From contig NZ_WHSB02000001.1 in NCBI RefSeq assembly GCF_010994755.1, positions 310,001 through 374,000 on the forward strand: a stretch of DNA of 64,000 nt, in the 5' to 3' direction. The DNA comes from Shinella lacus. Lineage in GTDB: Bacteria; Pseudomonadota; Alphaproteobacteria; Rhizobiales; Rhizobiaceae. The position numbers and the translations under genes were made by a program. This document shows positions 16,804 through 26,547 of this stretch, one piece after another (the first letter of the stretch is position 1; each line of letters begins with the position of its first letter). The notes under the pieces were generated by a model. It saw only the letters and a program-made list of their open reading frames with translations. It did no database searches and was not told the DNA's origin.

Positions 16804-17883
16804 TCAGAGTGCCTGACCGCTTTCGCTGTCGAAAAGATGCAGGCCGGCGGGGTTGAAGACGACCTTCACGGCCTGATCGAGCGCGGGCCGCTCGCTTGCC
16901 GGGATCTGCGCGATGAATTCCTGGGTGCCGATCCGGAGATCGACCAGCGCCTCGACGCCGAGATATTCCACCACTTCGACCCGGGCCTCGATGGCATCCG
17001 CGTCGCCGGCCTGCGCAAGGCGCACGTCGCTCGGACGAACACCCAGCGTTACCGCCTGCCCCGGCTTCAATTTTGCGCCCAACTCTACCGGCAGGAGGAG
17101 GGAGAAGGCTGGCGAGGACAGCACCGTCCCGGTGTCGCCGCGCTCCGCGGTCATGCGGAAGAGGTTCATCGACGGGCTGCCGATGAAGGTGGCGACGAAG
17201 AGGTTTTTCGGGCGGGCAAAAACCTCTTCGGGCGAGCCGATCTGCTCGATATGGCCGTCCTTCATGATGACGATCTTGTCGGCGAGCGTCATCGCCTCGA
17301 CCTGGTCGTGCGTGACATAGATGACGGTGGTGCCGAGCTGCTTGTGCAGCTTGGCGATTTCCATGCGGACCTGCGTGCGCAGCTTGGCGTCGAGGTTCGA
17401 CAGCGGCTCGTCGAAGAGGAACACTTCCGGCGTTCGCACCATCGCCCGGCCCATCGCCACGCGCTGACGCTGGCCGCCGGAAAGCTGCGCGGGCTTGCGG
17501 TGAAGCAGCACGTCGAGGCCGAGCATGGCGGCGACGCCGGCGATCTTCGCATCGACCTCGGCCTTGGAGAGGCGCTGCGGCTTCAGCGCGAACTCCATGT
17601 TCTGGCGCACCGTCATATGCGGATAGAGCGCGTAGTTCTGGAAAACCATCGCGATCTTGCGATCCTTCGGCGCCCGGTCGTTGATCACCTCGCCGGCGAT
17701 GCGGATCTCGCCGCCGTTGACATCCTCAAGGCCGGCGACCATGCGAAGCGTGGTGGTCTTGCCGCAGCCGGAAGGGCCGAGCAGCACGACGAATTCGCCG
17801 TCGGCGATATCGAGATCGACGCCATGCACCACCTTGAAGGCGCCGAAGGCTTTCACGACGTTGGTAAGGGAAACAGATGCCAA
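16804..17883 (-). CDS. Sugar ABC transporter ATPase, UgpC/MsmK type
   Basis: 359 aa. Walker A GPSGCGKTT, signature [14 protein letters not shown], Walker B VFLFDEPLSNLDAKLR, switch region VTHDQVEAMTLADKI, and a C-terminal TOBE/regulatory domain from about residue 240 (LGVRPSDVRLAQ). These ATPases power carbohydrate uptake through MalF/MalG-type permeases. It sits 51 bp downstream of the MalG-type permease and upstream of the MDR dehydrogenase. Confidence 0.93.
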   Translation of the reverse strand: MASVSLTNVVKAFGAFKVVHGVDLDIADGEFVVLLGPSGCGKTTTLRMVAGLEDVNGGEIRIAGEVINDRAPKDRKIAMVFQNYALYPHMTVRQNMEFALKPQRLSKAEVDAKIAGVAAMLGLDVLLHRKPAQLSGGQRQRVAMGRAMVRTPEVFLFDEPLSNLDAKLRTQVRMEIAKLHKQLGTTVIYVTHDQVEAMTLADKIVIMKDGHIEQIGSPEEVFARPKNLFVATFIGSPSMNLFRMTAERGDTGTVLSSPAFSLLLPVELGAKLKPGQAVTLGVRPSDVRLAQAGDADAIEARVEVVEYLGVEALVDLRIGTQEFIAQIPASERPALDQAVKVVFNPAGLHLFDSESGQAL

Positions 17884-17934
17884 GATTTTTCCTCCGCAAT
17901 GCAGTCCAGATGCCGGGTGCTGGTGCTGCCGGCC

Positions 17935-18759
17935 CTATTTGACGGATCCGAGCGTCAGGCCCTTGACCAGCCATTTCTGGCAGGTGAGCACGAAGATGAC
18001 GCCGGGGATGAGAATGATGAACGAGCCCGCCATGATGCGGCCCCACTGCACCGCGTCGCTGCTCCAGAACGACATGACGGCGACGGTGGCGGTCTGCGCG
18101 CTGGAGCCGGTCAGCATCAGCGCGAACAGGAACTCGTTCCACGAGAAGATGAAGCAGAACACGGCGCAGACGGCGAGGCCGGGCGCGGCGAGCGGCAGCG
18201 TGATGCGGTAGAAGATCTCGACGATGCCGTAGCCATCGACCTGCGCCGCCTCTTCCAGCGCCTCCGGCACCTCGTCGAAGAAGCCCTTCATCAGCCAGAC
18301 CGTCAGCGGGATGTTCGCCGTCGAATAGACGATGATCAGCGCGAGCGGTGTGTCGAGCAGGCCGACCGATTTGAAGATGATGTAATAGGGTACGACGACG
18401 GCGATCGGCGGAAACATGCGCATCGACAGGATCCAGAACGCCGCATCGTTGATGCGCGGATGGCGGATGCGCGAGAGCGCAAAGGCGCCGAGCGCGCCGA
18501 TGGTGACGGAAAAGACCGTCGAGCCGAGCGTCACGATCAGGCTGTTAATGATGTTCCAGTGGAACGGCCGGAGCGTGAAGAGATCGACATAGTGTTGCAG
18601 CGTCGGCGTGAAAAAGACCGTCGGCGGACGGGAGAACATATCCGCCGACGGCTTCAGGGAGGACGCCAGGATGAGGTAGATCGGGATCATGAAGATGATC
18701 AGGATGATGCCGGTCACGCTATAGACGAGGGTCGCCTGTCTGGTGCTGAGCCTGTTCAT
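17935..18759 (-). CDS. Carbohydrate ABC transporter permease, MalG type
   Basis: 274 aa with six hydrophobic helices, the first being VYSVTGIILIIFMIPIYLIL. The EAA loop that contacts the ATPase is EEAAQVDGYGIVEIFYRITL. Start chosen at ATG 18759, ahead of the first helix; the longer open frame upstream is a shadow of the other permease gene. Eleven bases separate it from the stop of the MalF-type gene. Confidence 0.92.
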   Translation of the reverse strand: MNRLSTRQATLVYSVTGIILIIFMIPIYLILASSLKPSADMFSRPPTVFFTPTLQHYVDLFTLRPFHWNIINSLIVTLGSTVFSVTIGALGAFALSRIRHPRINDAAFWILSMRMFPPIAVVVPYYIIFKSVGLLDTPLALIIVYSTANIPLTVWLMKGFFDEVPEALEEAAQVDGYGIVEIFYRITLPLAAPGLAVCAVFCFIFSWNEFLFALMLTGSSAQTATVAVMSFWSSDAVQWGRIMAGSFIILIPGVIFVLTCQKWLVKGLTLGSVK

Positions 18760-18770
18760 GGTGGGTCTCC

Positions 18771-19658
18771 TCAACGCGCGGCGGCGCTCTTCTGCATGGA
18801 TTTGAAGAACAGCGTGATCAGCACGGAAATGATGATCAGCGACACGAAGGAGGCGGCGGCACCGACCCCCATGCGCCAGAAGGTGAAGCTCTGGCGGTAG
18901 ATGTAGAGGGCGATCGTCTCGGTGGCGTCGCCCGGCCCGCCCTTGGTGAGCACGAAGATGATGTCGTAGATCTTGAAGGCATCGATGGCGCGCAGGAACA
19001 AGAGGCTGATAAGCACCGGCTTCAGCTGCGGCAGCGTGACGTGCAGGAAGACGTCGATGTTGGAATTGCCGTCGATGCGCGCCGCCTCGTAGGGTTCCGG
19101 CGACAGGCTTTGCAGCGCGGCGGCCGTTCCCATCATCACGAAGGGCGTCCACTGCCAGATGTCGGCGATCGCGATCGCCGTCAGCGCCCATTGCGTGCTG
19201 GTGATCCACGGGATCGGGTTGATGCCGATGAGGCCGATGAAATAGTTGAAATAGCCGAGTTCCGGAAAATAGATGAAGAGCCAGACGAGGCCGACGATGA
19301 CCGGCGAGATCATCATGGGAATAAGCAGCAACGTGCGGATCGCCGCCATGCCGGGCAGGCGCTGCGTCACCAGCAAGGCCAGGCCGACGCCGATGACGAA
19401 CTGGAAGAACAGCGTGACCCCCATCAGCTTGAAGGTGATCAGCATGCTGTGCAGGAACGGCCCGGAGGTCAGCACTTCCTGGAAGTTGGCAAGGCCGACG
19501 AAGATGCGCGGGATGAACGGCTTCGCGAGGTCGTAATTGCGAAAGCTCAGATAGAGCGCATAGAGCATCGGATAGATGGTCGTCAGGAAAAGCACCGCCG
19601 CCGTCGGCAGCAGGAATACCCCCGCGATCGTCCTGTTGCGTCTGTTGACATAGCCCAT
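18771..19658 (-). CDS. Sugar ABC transporter permease, MalF type
   Basis: 295 aa, six helices beginning IAGVFLLPTAAVLFLTTIYP, with the EAA loop YEAARIDGNSNIDVFLHVTL. Start chosen at ATG 19658 because GGGAGG lies just upstream; an ATG 15 bases earlier (19673) is in frame without a comparable site. It partners with the MalG-type gene downstream and the binding protein upstream (66 bp gap). Confidence 0.92.
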   Translation of the reverse strand: MGYVNRRNRTIAGVFLLPTAAVLFLTTIYPMLYALYLSFRNYDLAKPFIPRIFVGLANFQEVLTSGPFLHSMLITFKLMGVTLFFQFVIGVGLALLVTQRLPGMAAIRTLLLIPMMISPVIVGLVWLFIYFPELGYFNYFIGLIGINPIPWITSTQWALTAIAIADIWQWTPFVMMGTAAALQSLSPEPYEAARIDGNSNIDVFLHVTLPQLKPVLISLLFLRAIDAFKIYDIIFVLTKGGPGDATETIALYIYRQSFTFWRMGVGAAASFVSLIIISVLITLFFKSMQKSAAAR

Positions 19659-19724
19659 GGCACCCTCCCGCATGTCAGTTTGTTCCGCGCTCCGGCCAAG
19701 GCGGCCGGAGCGCGGGGTTGGCGC

Positions 19725-21137
19725 TTATTTCTGCAACACGGTGACCGGGGCGTCGTTGATCCAGCGAAGTCGCTGTTCGAGCGGGAACATCGACAGGCGC
19801 GAATTGACCGCGGTGCAGGCGTTGCCGAGCGCTTCCTGTGCGGTCGCCGTCTCGCCGGCCATGTACTTGGAGAGTTCGACGCCGAAGTTTTCCTCCACGT
19901 CCGCGTAGAACGGATGGAAGATGCGGCGGCGCGCATTCGTCTGGGTGTCGAGCAGCACCTTGTAATAGGGGTACTTCTCCTGAAGGGCGGGGTCCGCGAG
20001 GATCGACTTGCGGAACTGGCTGATACCCCAGCCTTCATCGGCAAGACGGCGCATGATCTTCTCGCCGGTGCCCCACTTGATGAAGGCCCAGGCGGCTTCC
20101 TTCTCCTGGTCGGAGACCTTCGCGTTGATGGCGAAGGACAGCGAGCCGGTATAGGTCGGCTGCGGCTTGCCGTCTTCCGTCGGCCCGCCGGAGAAACCGG
20201 CCTTGCCAAGCGTCGGCAGCTTGGCTTCTTCCGGGTTCGTCAGGCGCACGGTGCGCACGCTCCAGTAGCCAGAAAGCGCCGTCTCGCCGCGCTCCATATA
20301 GCCGGACTGGATGTCCCACATCAGGCCGAGATAATCCGGCGGGTTGAAGGGAACCAGCGACTTCATGAATTCCGCCGCCTTGACATGCGGCTCGCCGGTC
20401 ATGGCGCAAAGTCCGGTCGCCGGATCCCAATAATCTCCGCCGAAGCCGCGCATGATCGGGAAGTAATCATGCGTGATCGCACCCTGCACGCGGCTGTAGG
20501 ACTCGGCATTGCCGTAAAAATCCTGTTCCAGCACCTTGCCGGCGAGCTTATCGCCCTTCTTGCGGGTGAAGAATTCGGCAATGTCGTGGAACTGCTGCCA
20601 GGTGGCAGGCGGCGCCAGGTCGTAGCTGTATTTGGCCTTGAAGGCCTCCTTCTCGCCGGCATCGTCGAACAGGTCCTGGCGATAGTTGACGTGCCAGATC
20701 ATGCCGGAAGCCGGGAAGGCGAGAAGCTGGCCCTGCCAGCTGTTTTCCTGCAACTGTACGGGAATGATGTCGTCGAGGCCGATTTCGGCGGCATCGCGCT
20801 TGGCATATTCGGTCAGGTCCTGCAACGCGCCGGCCTCGCCAAGCATGCCGACCCAGGGGCTATCGACCCAAAGGAGCTGGTAGGTCGGCTTATCAGAGCT
20901 CGCCTCGATGATGATCTTGTCGATCAGCCCCGGATAGGGAAGCATGTCGATCTGCACCTTGGCGCCGGTCTGTTCCTCGAACTCGCTGGTGATCTTGGCG
21001 AGACGCGTCACCGACGTATCGCCGATGCCGAGCATCTTCAGCTGCACGCCTTCGAACGGCTTGTCCTGCGACAGCGCGCTGCCGCACATCAGCGCCACGA
21101 AACCGGCGGCCAATACGGATTTCTTCCAAATTCCCAT
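19725..21137 (-). CDS. Extracellular sugar-type solute-binding protein
   Basis: 470 aa from ATG 21137, which has AGGAGG nine bases upstream; earlier in-frame ATGs at 21152 and 21167 lack one. A Sec signal peptide (MGIWKKSVLAAGFVALMCGS, cleavage likely after ALSQ) precedes a family 1 solute-binding fold, with VQLKMLGIGDTSVTRLAKIT at the mature N-terminus. Its length is at the upper end for sugar-binding proteins. It captures the ligand in the periplasm for the permeases encoded downstream. The ligand is unknown; the linked dehydrogenase hints at a polyol or sugar acid. Confidence 0.9.
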   Translation of the reverse strand: MGIWKKSVLAAGFVALMCGSALSQDKPFEGVQLKMLGIGDTSVTRLAKITSEFEEQTGAKVQIDMLPYPGLIDKIIIEASSDKPTYQLLWVDSPWVGMLGEAGALQDLTEYAKRDAAEIGLDDIIPVQLQENSWQGQLLAFPASGMIWHVNYRQDLFDDAGEKEAFKAKYSYDLAPPATWQQFHDIAEFFTRKKGDKLAGKVLEQDFYGNAESYSRVQGAITHDYFPIMRGFGGDYWDPATGLCAMTGEPHVKAAEFMKSLVPFNPPDYLGLMWDIQSGYMERGETALSGYWSVRTVRLTNPEEAKLPTLGKAGFSGGPTEDGKPQPTYTGSLSFAINAKVSDQEKEAAWAFIKWGTGEKIMRRLADEGWGISQFRKSILADPALQEKYPYYKVLLDTQTNARRRIFHPFYADVEENFGVELSKYMAGETATAQEALGNACTAVNSRLSMFPLEQRLRWINDAPVTVLQK

Positions 21138-21263
21138 CGAAATGCTCCTCCTCATCCAATGAAACAATTGCAGGGCCGCACCCGGTTTTCCGGACGCGGT
21201 GGTTCAGTCCCGCGAGCCGGATCGGCTGGCGGATTACGCATCCCTCAAAGGGATGGAATGGGT

Positions 21264-21779
21264 TTAGGCGTTGCACACCGGCGACCAGAGCTTCGGCCCG
21301 CCATCGGCCTCGTAGCCGAGCGGCCCGGTCATGCTGACGATTTCGAGGAACTGGCCCCAGGGCGCGCGAAGATAGAGCCAGGTCAGCCCCTTCATCGCGC
21401 CGGCATCGACATAGGTCGGACCTTCGAGCACATCGACGCCCTTTTCCCGTAGCCGTTCGGCCGCGGCAACCGCGTCATCGACCTGGAAGGCGACATGGAA
21501 CCCCCCCGGTTGGCTGTTACGCTTCAATGCCTCTTCAGTGGTCTCCCCGGAATACTGGAACAACTCAAGATTGCTACCTTTGCCACAGCGCAGCACCTTG
21601 ATGTTCTCGATGCGGCAATGCTCCGGCACGCCGAGCCGGCGGCGCATGAATTCGCCGTCCACATCGACTTTGCCCGTCGTCATGACCGTGACTGCGCCAA
21701 AAACCGTCTCGAAGAACGAAACCGCCTCCTCCAGGTCCGGCACCGTGAAGCCGACATGCTCAACGCCGAAAACTTTCAA
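21264..21779 (-). CDS. VOC-family protein (glyoxalase/bleomycin-resistance fold), probable TTG start
   Basis: 171 aa from TTG 21779. Two VOC modules: FGVEHVGFTVPDLEEAVSFF at the N-terminus and GGFHVAFQVDDAVAAAERLR in the second half. Metal ligand candidates are the His of VEHVGF, Glu in NLELFQYSG, His of GFHVAF and Glu in GQFLEIVSM, a complete H/E-H/E set. A GTG seven codons upstream would start inside the ribosome site: GGAGG lies between the GTG and the TTG at ideal distance for the TTG. It is the first gene of the ABC operon (126 bp before the binding protein) and may act as a lyase, isomerase or epimerase on the imported compound. Confidence 0.8.
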   Translation of the reverse strand: MKVFGVEHVGFTVPDLEEAVSFFETVFGAVTVMTTGKVDVDGEFMRRRLGVPEHCRIENIKVLRCGKGSNLELFQYSGETTEEALKRNSQPGGFHVAFQVDDAVAAAERLREKGVDVLEGPTYVDAGAMKGLTWLYLRAPWGQFLEIVSMTGPLGYEADGGPKLWSPVCNA

Positions 21780-22115
21780 ATTCCCCTCCTCCGCGATCAC
21801 ACCCTTGAACCGCGAGCCCTCCGCTCCACGGGCGACCAGGTCGCCATCAAGTATGTATCTAGTTAGTTATTTATTTAATGCACTATCCGGTTACCATGTC
21901 AACAGGGTGATCGCACACGCCTTCGCATGCGTGGATAATGCGATGCTCTGCGCATGGCGCGAGCGTTCGCTTAAGGGGTATTCGCGGGAATTTTCGTCCG
22001 TTATGCGGAGCGTCAGAGGAAGTTAGTGGATGAAATCTGTAGGGCCGGCATCAGGCGGCGTCGCGCGCTGCACCTTCGGCCCGAATTTGAAACAGAACGC
22101 GTGCTGAGCAGGCTG

Positions 22116-22238
22116 TCAGAAGATGCGTGACAGGAGTTTCAGCCAGAAACCGAGACGGTCAGACGGTCCGTCAAACTCACTCCGCTCGCAGAATTGAGCG
22201 GGGCAGACCCAGGCTAGCGCAATCATCTGTCGAGACAT
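22116..22238 (-). CDS. Candidate small protein, 40 aa
   Basis: ATG at 22238 preceded by GGAGAG seven bases upstream; the product begins MSRQMIALAWVCPAQFC and ends KLLSRIF. It is not a shadow of a longer gene, since nothing else is coded here. Cysteine- and tryptophan-containing with a mildly hydrophobic start; function unknown. Low support because it is short. Confidence 0.3.
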   Translation of the reverse strand: MSRQMIALAWVCPAQFCERSEFDGPSDRLGFWLKLLSRIF

Positions 22239-22459
22239 CGTGGTTCTCTCCGGTTTTGAGCCAAGCACCAAACATCCGCCTGCAAACGCGCAACGACAAT
22301 TTCGCAACCTGCGAAAAACTGAAGCGCTCTGACGCAATATCAGGCCGGAATCCCGGTGATCCGAACCGGAGTGCCGGGCTGCATCTAACCACGAGCGCCG
22401 GTGATGTACGAAGCGATCTTTCGCGAGAATCCGCTGTGCTACGCTTAATCCATAAAACA

Positions 22460-22482
22460 GATAATAGGGAATATTTATTATC
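22460..22482. promoter_or_regulatory. Operator-like inverted repeat upstream of the quinone reductase
   Basis: GATAATA (22460-22466) - 9 nt - TATTATC (22476-22482), a perfect 7-bp inverted repeat in an AT-rich segment 60-85 bp before the start codon. Confidence 0.45.
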
Positions 22483-22488
22483 GATTGG

Positions 22489-22498
22489 AGTAATTACT
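22489..22498. promoter_or_regulatory. 10-bp palindrome upstream of the quinone reductase
   Basis: AGTAATTACT, a perfect palindrome six bases after the preceding inverted repeat and about 45 bp upstream of the GTG start. Resembles half-sites of MarR/HxlR-type redox regulators; assignment is speculative. Confidence 0.35.
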
Positions 22499-22543
22499 AA
22501 TCCAGCGCCATCTTCACGGCAACCCTAACCCAAGGAGGTTGCC

Positions 22544-23113
22544 GTGAAGACTTTGATCCTGATGTTCCATCCCGATATCGCCCGGTCCAAGACCAACGCC
22601 GCGCTTGCCGCGGCGGCTCGCACGGTTCCCGGTGTCGAGGTCGTCGATATGCAGACGCTCTATCCGGAAGGGCGGCTCGACCTGTTCAGCGACGGCGCGG
22701 TCGAAGCCGAGCGGCTGCTTTCGGCGGACCGCATCGTGCTACAGTTCCCGGTGCAATGGTATGCGAGCCCGCCCCTGCTGAAGGCGTGGATCGATGCGGT
22801 CATGACGCGGATGTACTATGTGGCCTATGAGGCCGGGGGCAGCCGGCTGGAAGGCACGCCGATCATGATCGCCGCCACCGCCGGCAATGTGCCGGAGGCT
22901 TACGGCCCCGACGGGCAGAACCTGCTGCCGCTTGCCGATTTGCTCAACCCGCTGCGCGCCATGGCCTATCGCTGCCGCCTGCCCTGGGCAGAACCGTTCC
23001 TGGTCTACCGCGCCGGCAAGCTCGACGAGACGGAACTCGCCGAGGCTGCACGGAACTATGTGGAGACGCTGCGCAACTGGATCGAAGCGTCTCCCGGCAC
23101 GATTGCCGCCTGA
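22544..23113 (+). CDS. NAD(P)H-dependent quinone oxidoreductase (flavodoxin-like, KefF/MdaB type)
   Basis: 189 aa with a GTG start at 22544 and AAGGAGG five bases upstream. A flavodoxin-like fold beginning KTLILMFHPDIARSKTN (FMN/FAD phosphate loop) and the family motif QFPVQWYASPPLLKAWIDAV at about 66-85. These enzymes reduce quinones or other electrophiles by two electrons, protecting against redox stress. The gene stands alone with two palindromes in its promoter, so induction by an electrophile sensor is likely, but no regulator gene adjoins it. It converges on the aldehyde dehydrogenase gene. Confidence 0.87.
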   Translation: MKTLILMFHPDIARSKTNAALAAAARTVPGVEVVDMQTLYPEGRLDLFSDGAVEAERLLSADRIVLQFPVQWYASPPLLKAWIDAVMTRMYYVAYEAGGSRLEGTPIMIAATAGNVPEAYGPDGQNLLPLADLLNPLRAMAYRCRLPWAEPFLVYRAGKLDETELAEAARNYVETLRNWIEASPGTIAA

Positions 23114-23124
23114 GCGGCGGAGGA

Positions 23125-24564
23125 TCAGCCCTTTCGCGTGACCAGACGCGTATCGAGATAGGCCTGAAGCGCCTCGGCGCCACCTTCGGTGCCGTGGCCG
23201 GAATCCTTGATGCCGCCGAAATGCACCTCGGGCAGTGCCAGGCCGAGATGGTTGATCGAGAGCATGCCCGCTTCCACCTCGTTGCCGAGGCGGGTTGCCG
23301 TGGCGCTGCTTCGCGTGAAGGCGAAGGCCGCGAGGCCATAGGGCAGACGATTGGCTTCGGTGATCGCCTCGTCGAGGTTGCCGAACCGGTTGACGACGGC
23401 GACGGGGCCGAAGGGTTCCTCGTTCATGATGCGGGCGGCCACCGGCACGTCGGCTAGCACGGTCGGCTCGAAGAACCAACCCTCGTTGCCGATACGGCGG
23501 CCGCCGGTTTTCAGGCTCGCGCCGTGCTCGACGGCATCGTTGATCAGGCTTTCCAGCGCCGGGATACGGCGGTCGTTCGCCAACGGACCCATCTCGACAT
23601 CGGCATCGAGGCCGTTGCCGACGCGGATGGCCTTTGCACCGGCCGCGAAACGCTCGGTGAAAGCATCGGCGATCTTCTCCTGCACGAGGAACCGCGTCGG
23701 CGAGACGCAGACCTGGCCGGCATTGCGGAACTTGTTGGCGACCATCAGGTTCACGGCGAGGTCGAGGTCGGCATCCTCGGCAACGATGACCGGCGCATGG
23801 CCGCCGAGCTCCATGGTGGCGCGCTTCATATGCGCCCCGGCGAGAGCCGCAAGCTGCTTGCCGACCGGCGTGGAGCCGGTGAAGGAAATCTTGCGAATGA
23901 CGGGATGCGGGATGAGATATTCCGAGATCTCGGCCGGAACGCCATAGACGAGATTGATGACGCCGGCCGGAATGCCCGCGTCCGCGAAGGCGCGGATGAG
24001 GGCTGCGGGCGATGCCGGCGTTTCTTCCGGCGCCTTGACGATGATCGTGCAGCCTGCGGCAATCGCGGCCGAGAGTTTTCGCACGACCTGGTTGATCGGG
24101 AAATTCCACGGCGTGAAGGCGGCGACCGGACCGACAGGCTTCTTCAGGGTGATCTGGAGGATATCCGGTGCGCGGGATGGAATGACCTGCCCGTAGGAGC
24201 GCTGTCCCTCGCCGGCGAACCAATCGATGATGTCGGCGCCGGCAAGCGTTTCCACCCGCGACTGCGAGACCGGCTTTCCCTGCTCCAGCGTCATCATGAC
24301 GGCGATCTCGTCGGCCCGTTCGCGCAGGAGATCGGCGGCACGGCGCATCAGCCTGGCGCGGTCGTAAGCCGATGTTGCGCTCCATTGCGCAAAGGCCCGG
24401 TCAGCCGCCGCCAGCGCCTCGTCCAGATCCTTGCGATCCGCCCAGGCGACGCTGCCGATCGGCTGCGCCGTCGCAGGATTGACGACGGGAATGGTGCGGC
24501 CGGTGGATGCCGGGCGCCAGACGCCATCGATGAAAAGCAATGTATCGGGATAGGTGGTCATCAT
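23125..24564 (-). CDS. NAD(P)-dependent aldehyde dehydrogenase, succinate-semialdehyde dehydrogenase type
   Basis: 479 aa. Catalytic Cys in [14 protein letters not shown], general base Glu in [11 protein letters not shown], and the NAD region [18 protein letters not shown]. The order of motifs and length fit the GabD/SSADH branch; other semialdehydes (glutarate, methylmalonate) are possible. Start at ATG 24564 with AAGGA upstream; a second ATG follows immediately. It is the last gene of the 23.1-31.7 kb operon, 16 bp after the FadB-like gene, so it likely handles a semialdehyde produced by the pathway. A second aldehyde dehydrogenase lies at 44.4 kb. Confidence 0.87.
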   Translation of the reverse strand: MMTTYPDTLLFIDGVWRPASTGRTIPVVNPATAQPIGSVAWADRKDLDEALAAADRAFAQWSATSAYDRARLMRRAADLLRERADEIAVMMTLEQGKPVSQSRVETLAGADIIDWFAGEGQRSYGQVIPSRAPDILQITLKKPVGPVAAFTPWNFPINQVVRKLSAAIAAGCTIIVKAPEETPASPAALIRAFADAGIPAGVINLVYGVPAEISEYLIPHPVIRKISFTGSTPVGKQLAALAGAHMKRATMELGGHAPVIVAEDADLDLAVNLMVANKFRNAGQVCVSPTRFLVQEKIADAFTERFAAGAKAIRVGNGLDADVEMGPLANDRRIPALESLINDAVEHGASLKTGGRRIGNEGWFFEPTVLADVPVAARIMNEEPFGPVAVVNRFGNLDEAITEANRLPYGLAAFAFTRSSATATRLGNEVEAGMLSINHLGLALPEVHFGGIKDSGHGTEGGAEALQAYLDTRLVTRKG

Positions 24565-24580
24565 AAAATCCTTGTTCGTA

Positions 24581-26536
24581 TCATGTCTTATCGGCACTTG
24601 CCCGGCCGGCCTGGAACATCGGCCCGCCGCGCCTTCGCGGAAAGCCATAGCCGTGCACTTCGACAAGGTCGATATCGGCAGCGCTTGCCGCAATACCTTC
24701 GTCGAGAATTAATTGGCCTTCCTGCGCCATCGCCGCCATCAGCCTTGCAACGATCGCCTCCTCCGCCACGTCGTTTCGCGCGCTGACAAGCGGGACGATG
24801 ATACGTTCTGCCGCGGCCGACGGCTGCGGCCGGCGGTCGCCGGCGGCATAGTCGTACCAGCCGCCGCCCGTCTTCTGCCCCTTGCGCCCGGCGCGCACCA
24901 AAAGGTCGCCGGGAATCTCCGGCACGTCCTCCCCGCGCGACCGCGCCGCCTCGCGATAGAGGAATGCGATGTCGAGGCCGGCCATATCCTGCATTTCGAA
25001 CGGTCCCATCGCGAAGCCGAAGCCGCGCATCGCCGCATCGACGGCGGCAATGGCGACGCCGCCGCAAACGAGCGCCTCCGCTTCCGCCCGGAAGCGGCGC
25101 AGAATGCGGTTGCCGATGAACCCGTCGCAGATCCCGGAGCGCACGGGGATCTTGCCGAGGCGACGAGCGAGATCGAAGCCGGTTGCCAGAACATCAGGAG
25201 CCGTTTCGGGCGTCGGGATGATCTCCAGCAGTTTCATGACCTGCGCCGGACTGAAGAAATGAAGGCCCAGAAAACGCTCCGGCCCCGGCAGTCCCTCCGC
25301 GATCAGGCGTGGATCGATATAGGACGTGTTGGTCGCAAGCACCGCATCCGGCCGGCAGACGCGCCCAAGCTCGGCAAACACCGACCGTTTTACGGCGAGA
25401 TCCTCGAAGACGGCTTCGATCACCAGGTCGCATCGTGCGGCGGCACCATAGCCGATGCTCGTTTCGAGGCGAGCCATCCGCTCGGATGCCTGGTCGTCCG
25501 TTATCTGCCCCCGGCGCCGGGATGAATCGAAAATGCCCGCAAGCGTCGAACGCGCGCGCGAAACGCCCGCCTCGTCCTGCTCGATCAGCACGACGGAAAG
25601 ACCGGCATTGAGAAGGGCGGCAGCGATCCCGCTCCCCATCGTCCCGCCGCCGACGACAGCCACCGTTTCGATGGGGCGTGGGTTTATGCCCCGGATCTCC
25701 GCTGGCCGAAGCGCGGCGCGTTCGGCGAAGAACAGGTGGCGCAGGGCGGCCGCCTCTTCCGTGGCACGAAGCTCCAGGAAGATGGAGCGTTCGAGCGCGA
25801 GGCCGGCCTCGGCCCCGTGTTCGATCCCGTGTCGTAGGGCCTGCAACGCGCGCGCGGGCGCCGCGGCGCCCTTTGCGCGGGCGGCAATCCTGTCCTCCGC
25901 CTCCGCCCACACGTCCGGCGAAGGCACGGAAACCGGGCGATCGAGACTCGGCGACGGCAGCGCGTGTTCAAGGGCGTTGCGCGCAAAGGCGATGGCTGCC
26001 GGAAGCAGTGGTTCTTCGACAAGGGCATCGACCAGCCCCAGTTTCAGCGCCTCCGCGCCACCCGGCGTTTGGTTTTCCGCGACGATGTGGATCGCGTCGG
26101 CGACGCCGATGACCCGCGGCAGGCGCTGCGTGCCGCCGGCGCCCGGGATGATGCCGAGGTTGATTTCCGGCAAGGCGAAACGGGCACTTTCCGTCGCAAC
26201 CCGGAAACGGCATCCGAGCGCAAGTTCGAGACCGCCGCCGAACGCGGCACCACGGATCGCGGCGATCCAAGGCTTCACGGCCCTCTCGATGCGCGCAATG
26301 ACATCGGGAAGGAATGGCGGCTCGGCGGGCCGGTCGAATTCGGCGATATCGGCGCCCGCAACGAAGAGCGTGCCGGCCCCCGTCAGGATGACGGCGCGGA
26401 CGTCCGGATTGTCGTCAAGCTCCTGCGCCAGTGCCAGCAGCCGCTCCCGCACGGCCCTGTTCACGGCGTTGACCGGCGGATTGCCGATCGTGACGATCGC
26501 GATCTCGCCTTCGATTTCGACGTTGACGCTCATCAT
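24581..26536 (-). CDS. Bifunctional enoyl-CoA hydratase / 3-hydroxyacyl-CoA dehydrogenase (FadB/peroxisomal MFE1-like)
   Basis: 651 aa. Residues 1 to about 190 are a crotonase domain with the oxyanion hole region [14 protein letters not shown] and both hydratase glutamates (GGLEL and LPEINLGI). An NAD-binding domain starts near 295 ([20 protein letters not shown]), with the catalytic His in [17 protein letters not shown]. Two 3HCDH C-terminal segments follow, the second short. It lacks a thiolase partner in this window. It turns an enoyl-CoA into a 3-ketoacyl-CoA, and sits 11 bp after the CaiB gene, so its substrate is probably the CoA ester made by that transferase. Confidence 0.9.
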   Translation of the reverse strand: MMSVNVEIEGEIAIVTIGNPPVNAVNRAVRERLLALAQELDDNPDVRAVILTGAGTLFVAGADIAEFDRPAEPPFLPDVIARIERAVKPWIAAIRGAAFGGGLELALGCRFRVATESARFALPEINLGIIPGAGGTQRLPRVIGVADAIHIVAENQTPGGAEALKLGLVDALVEEPLLPAAIAFARNALEHALPSPSLDRPVSVPSPDVWAEAEDRIAARAKGAAAPARALQALRHGIEHGAEAGLALERSIFLELRATEEAAALRHLFFAERAALRPAEIRGINPRPIETVAVVGGGTMGSGIAAALLNAGLSVVLIEQDEAGVSRARSTLAGIFDSSRRRGQITDDQASERMARLETSIGYGAAARCDLVIEAVFEDLAVKRSVFAELGRVCRPDAVLATNTSYIDPRLIAEGLPGPERFLGLHFFSPAQVMKLLEIIPTPETAPDVLATGFDLARRLGKIPVRSGICDGFIGNRILRRFRAEAEALVCGGVAIAAVDAAMRGFGFAMGPFEMQDMAGLDIAFLYREAARSRGEDVPEIPGDLLVRAGRKGQKTGGGWYDYAAGDRRPQPSAAAERIIVPLVSARNDVAEEAIVARLMAAMAQEGQLILDEGIAASAADIDLVEVHGYGFPRRRGGPMFQAGRASADKT

Positions 26537-26547
26537 CGTTCCCCGGC

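Larger units (their letters stand above)
21780..22543. other. 764-bp gene-poor region
   Basis: No long gene with convincing coding character. Next to the VOC gene is an AT-rich block (about 21845-21885) that probably holds the promoter of the sugar-type ABC operon. One 40-codon ORF with a ribosome site lies at 22116-22238 (minus). The right end holds two palindromes before the quinone reductase gene. No decayed transposase or integrase was recognised. Confidence 0.5.
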
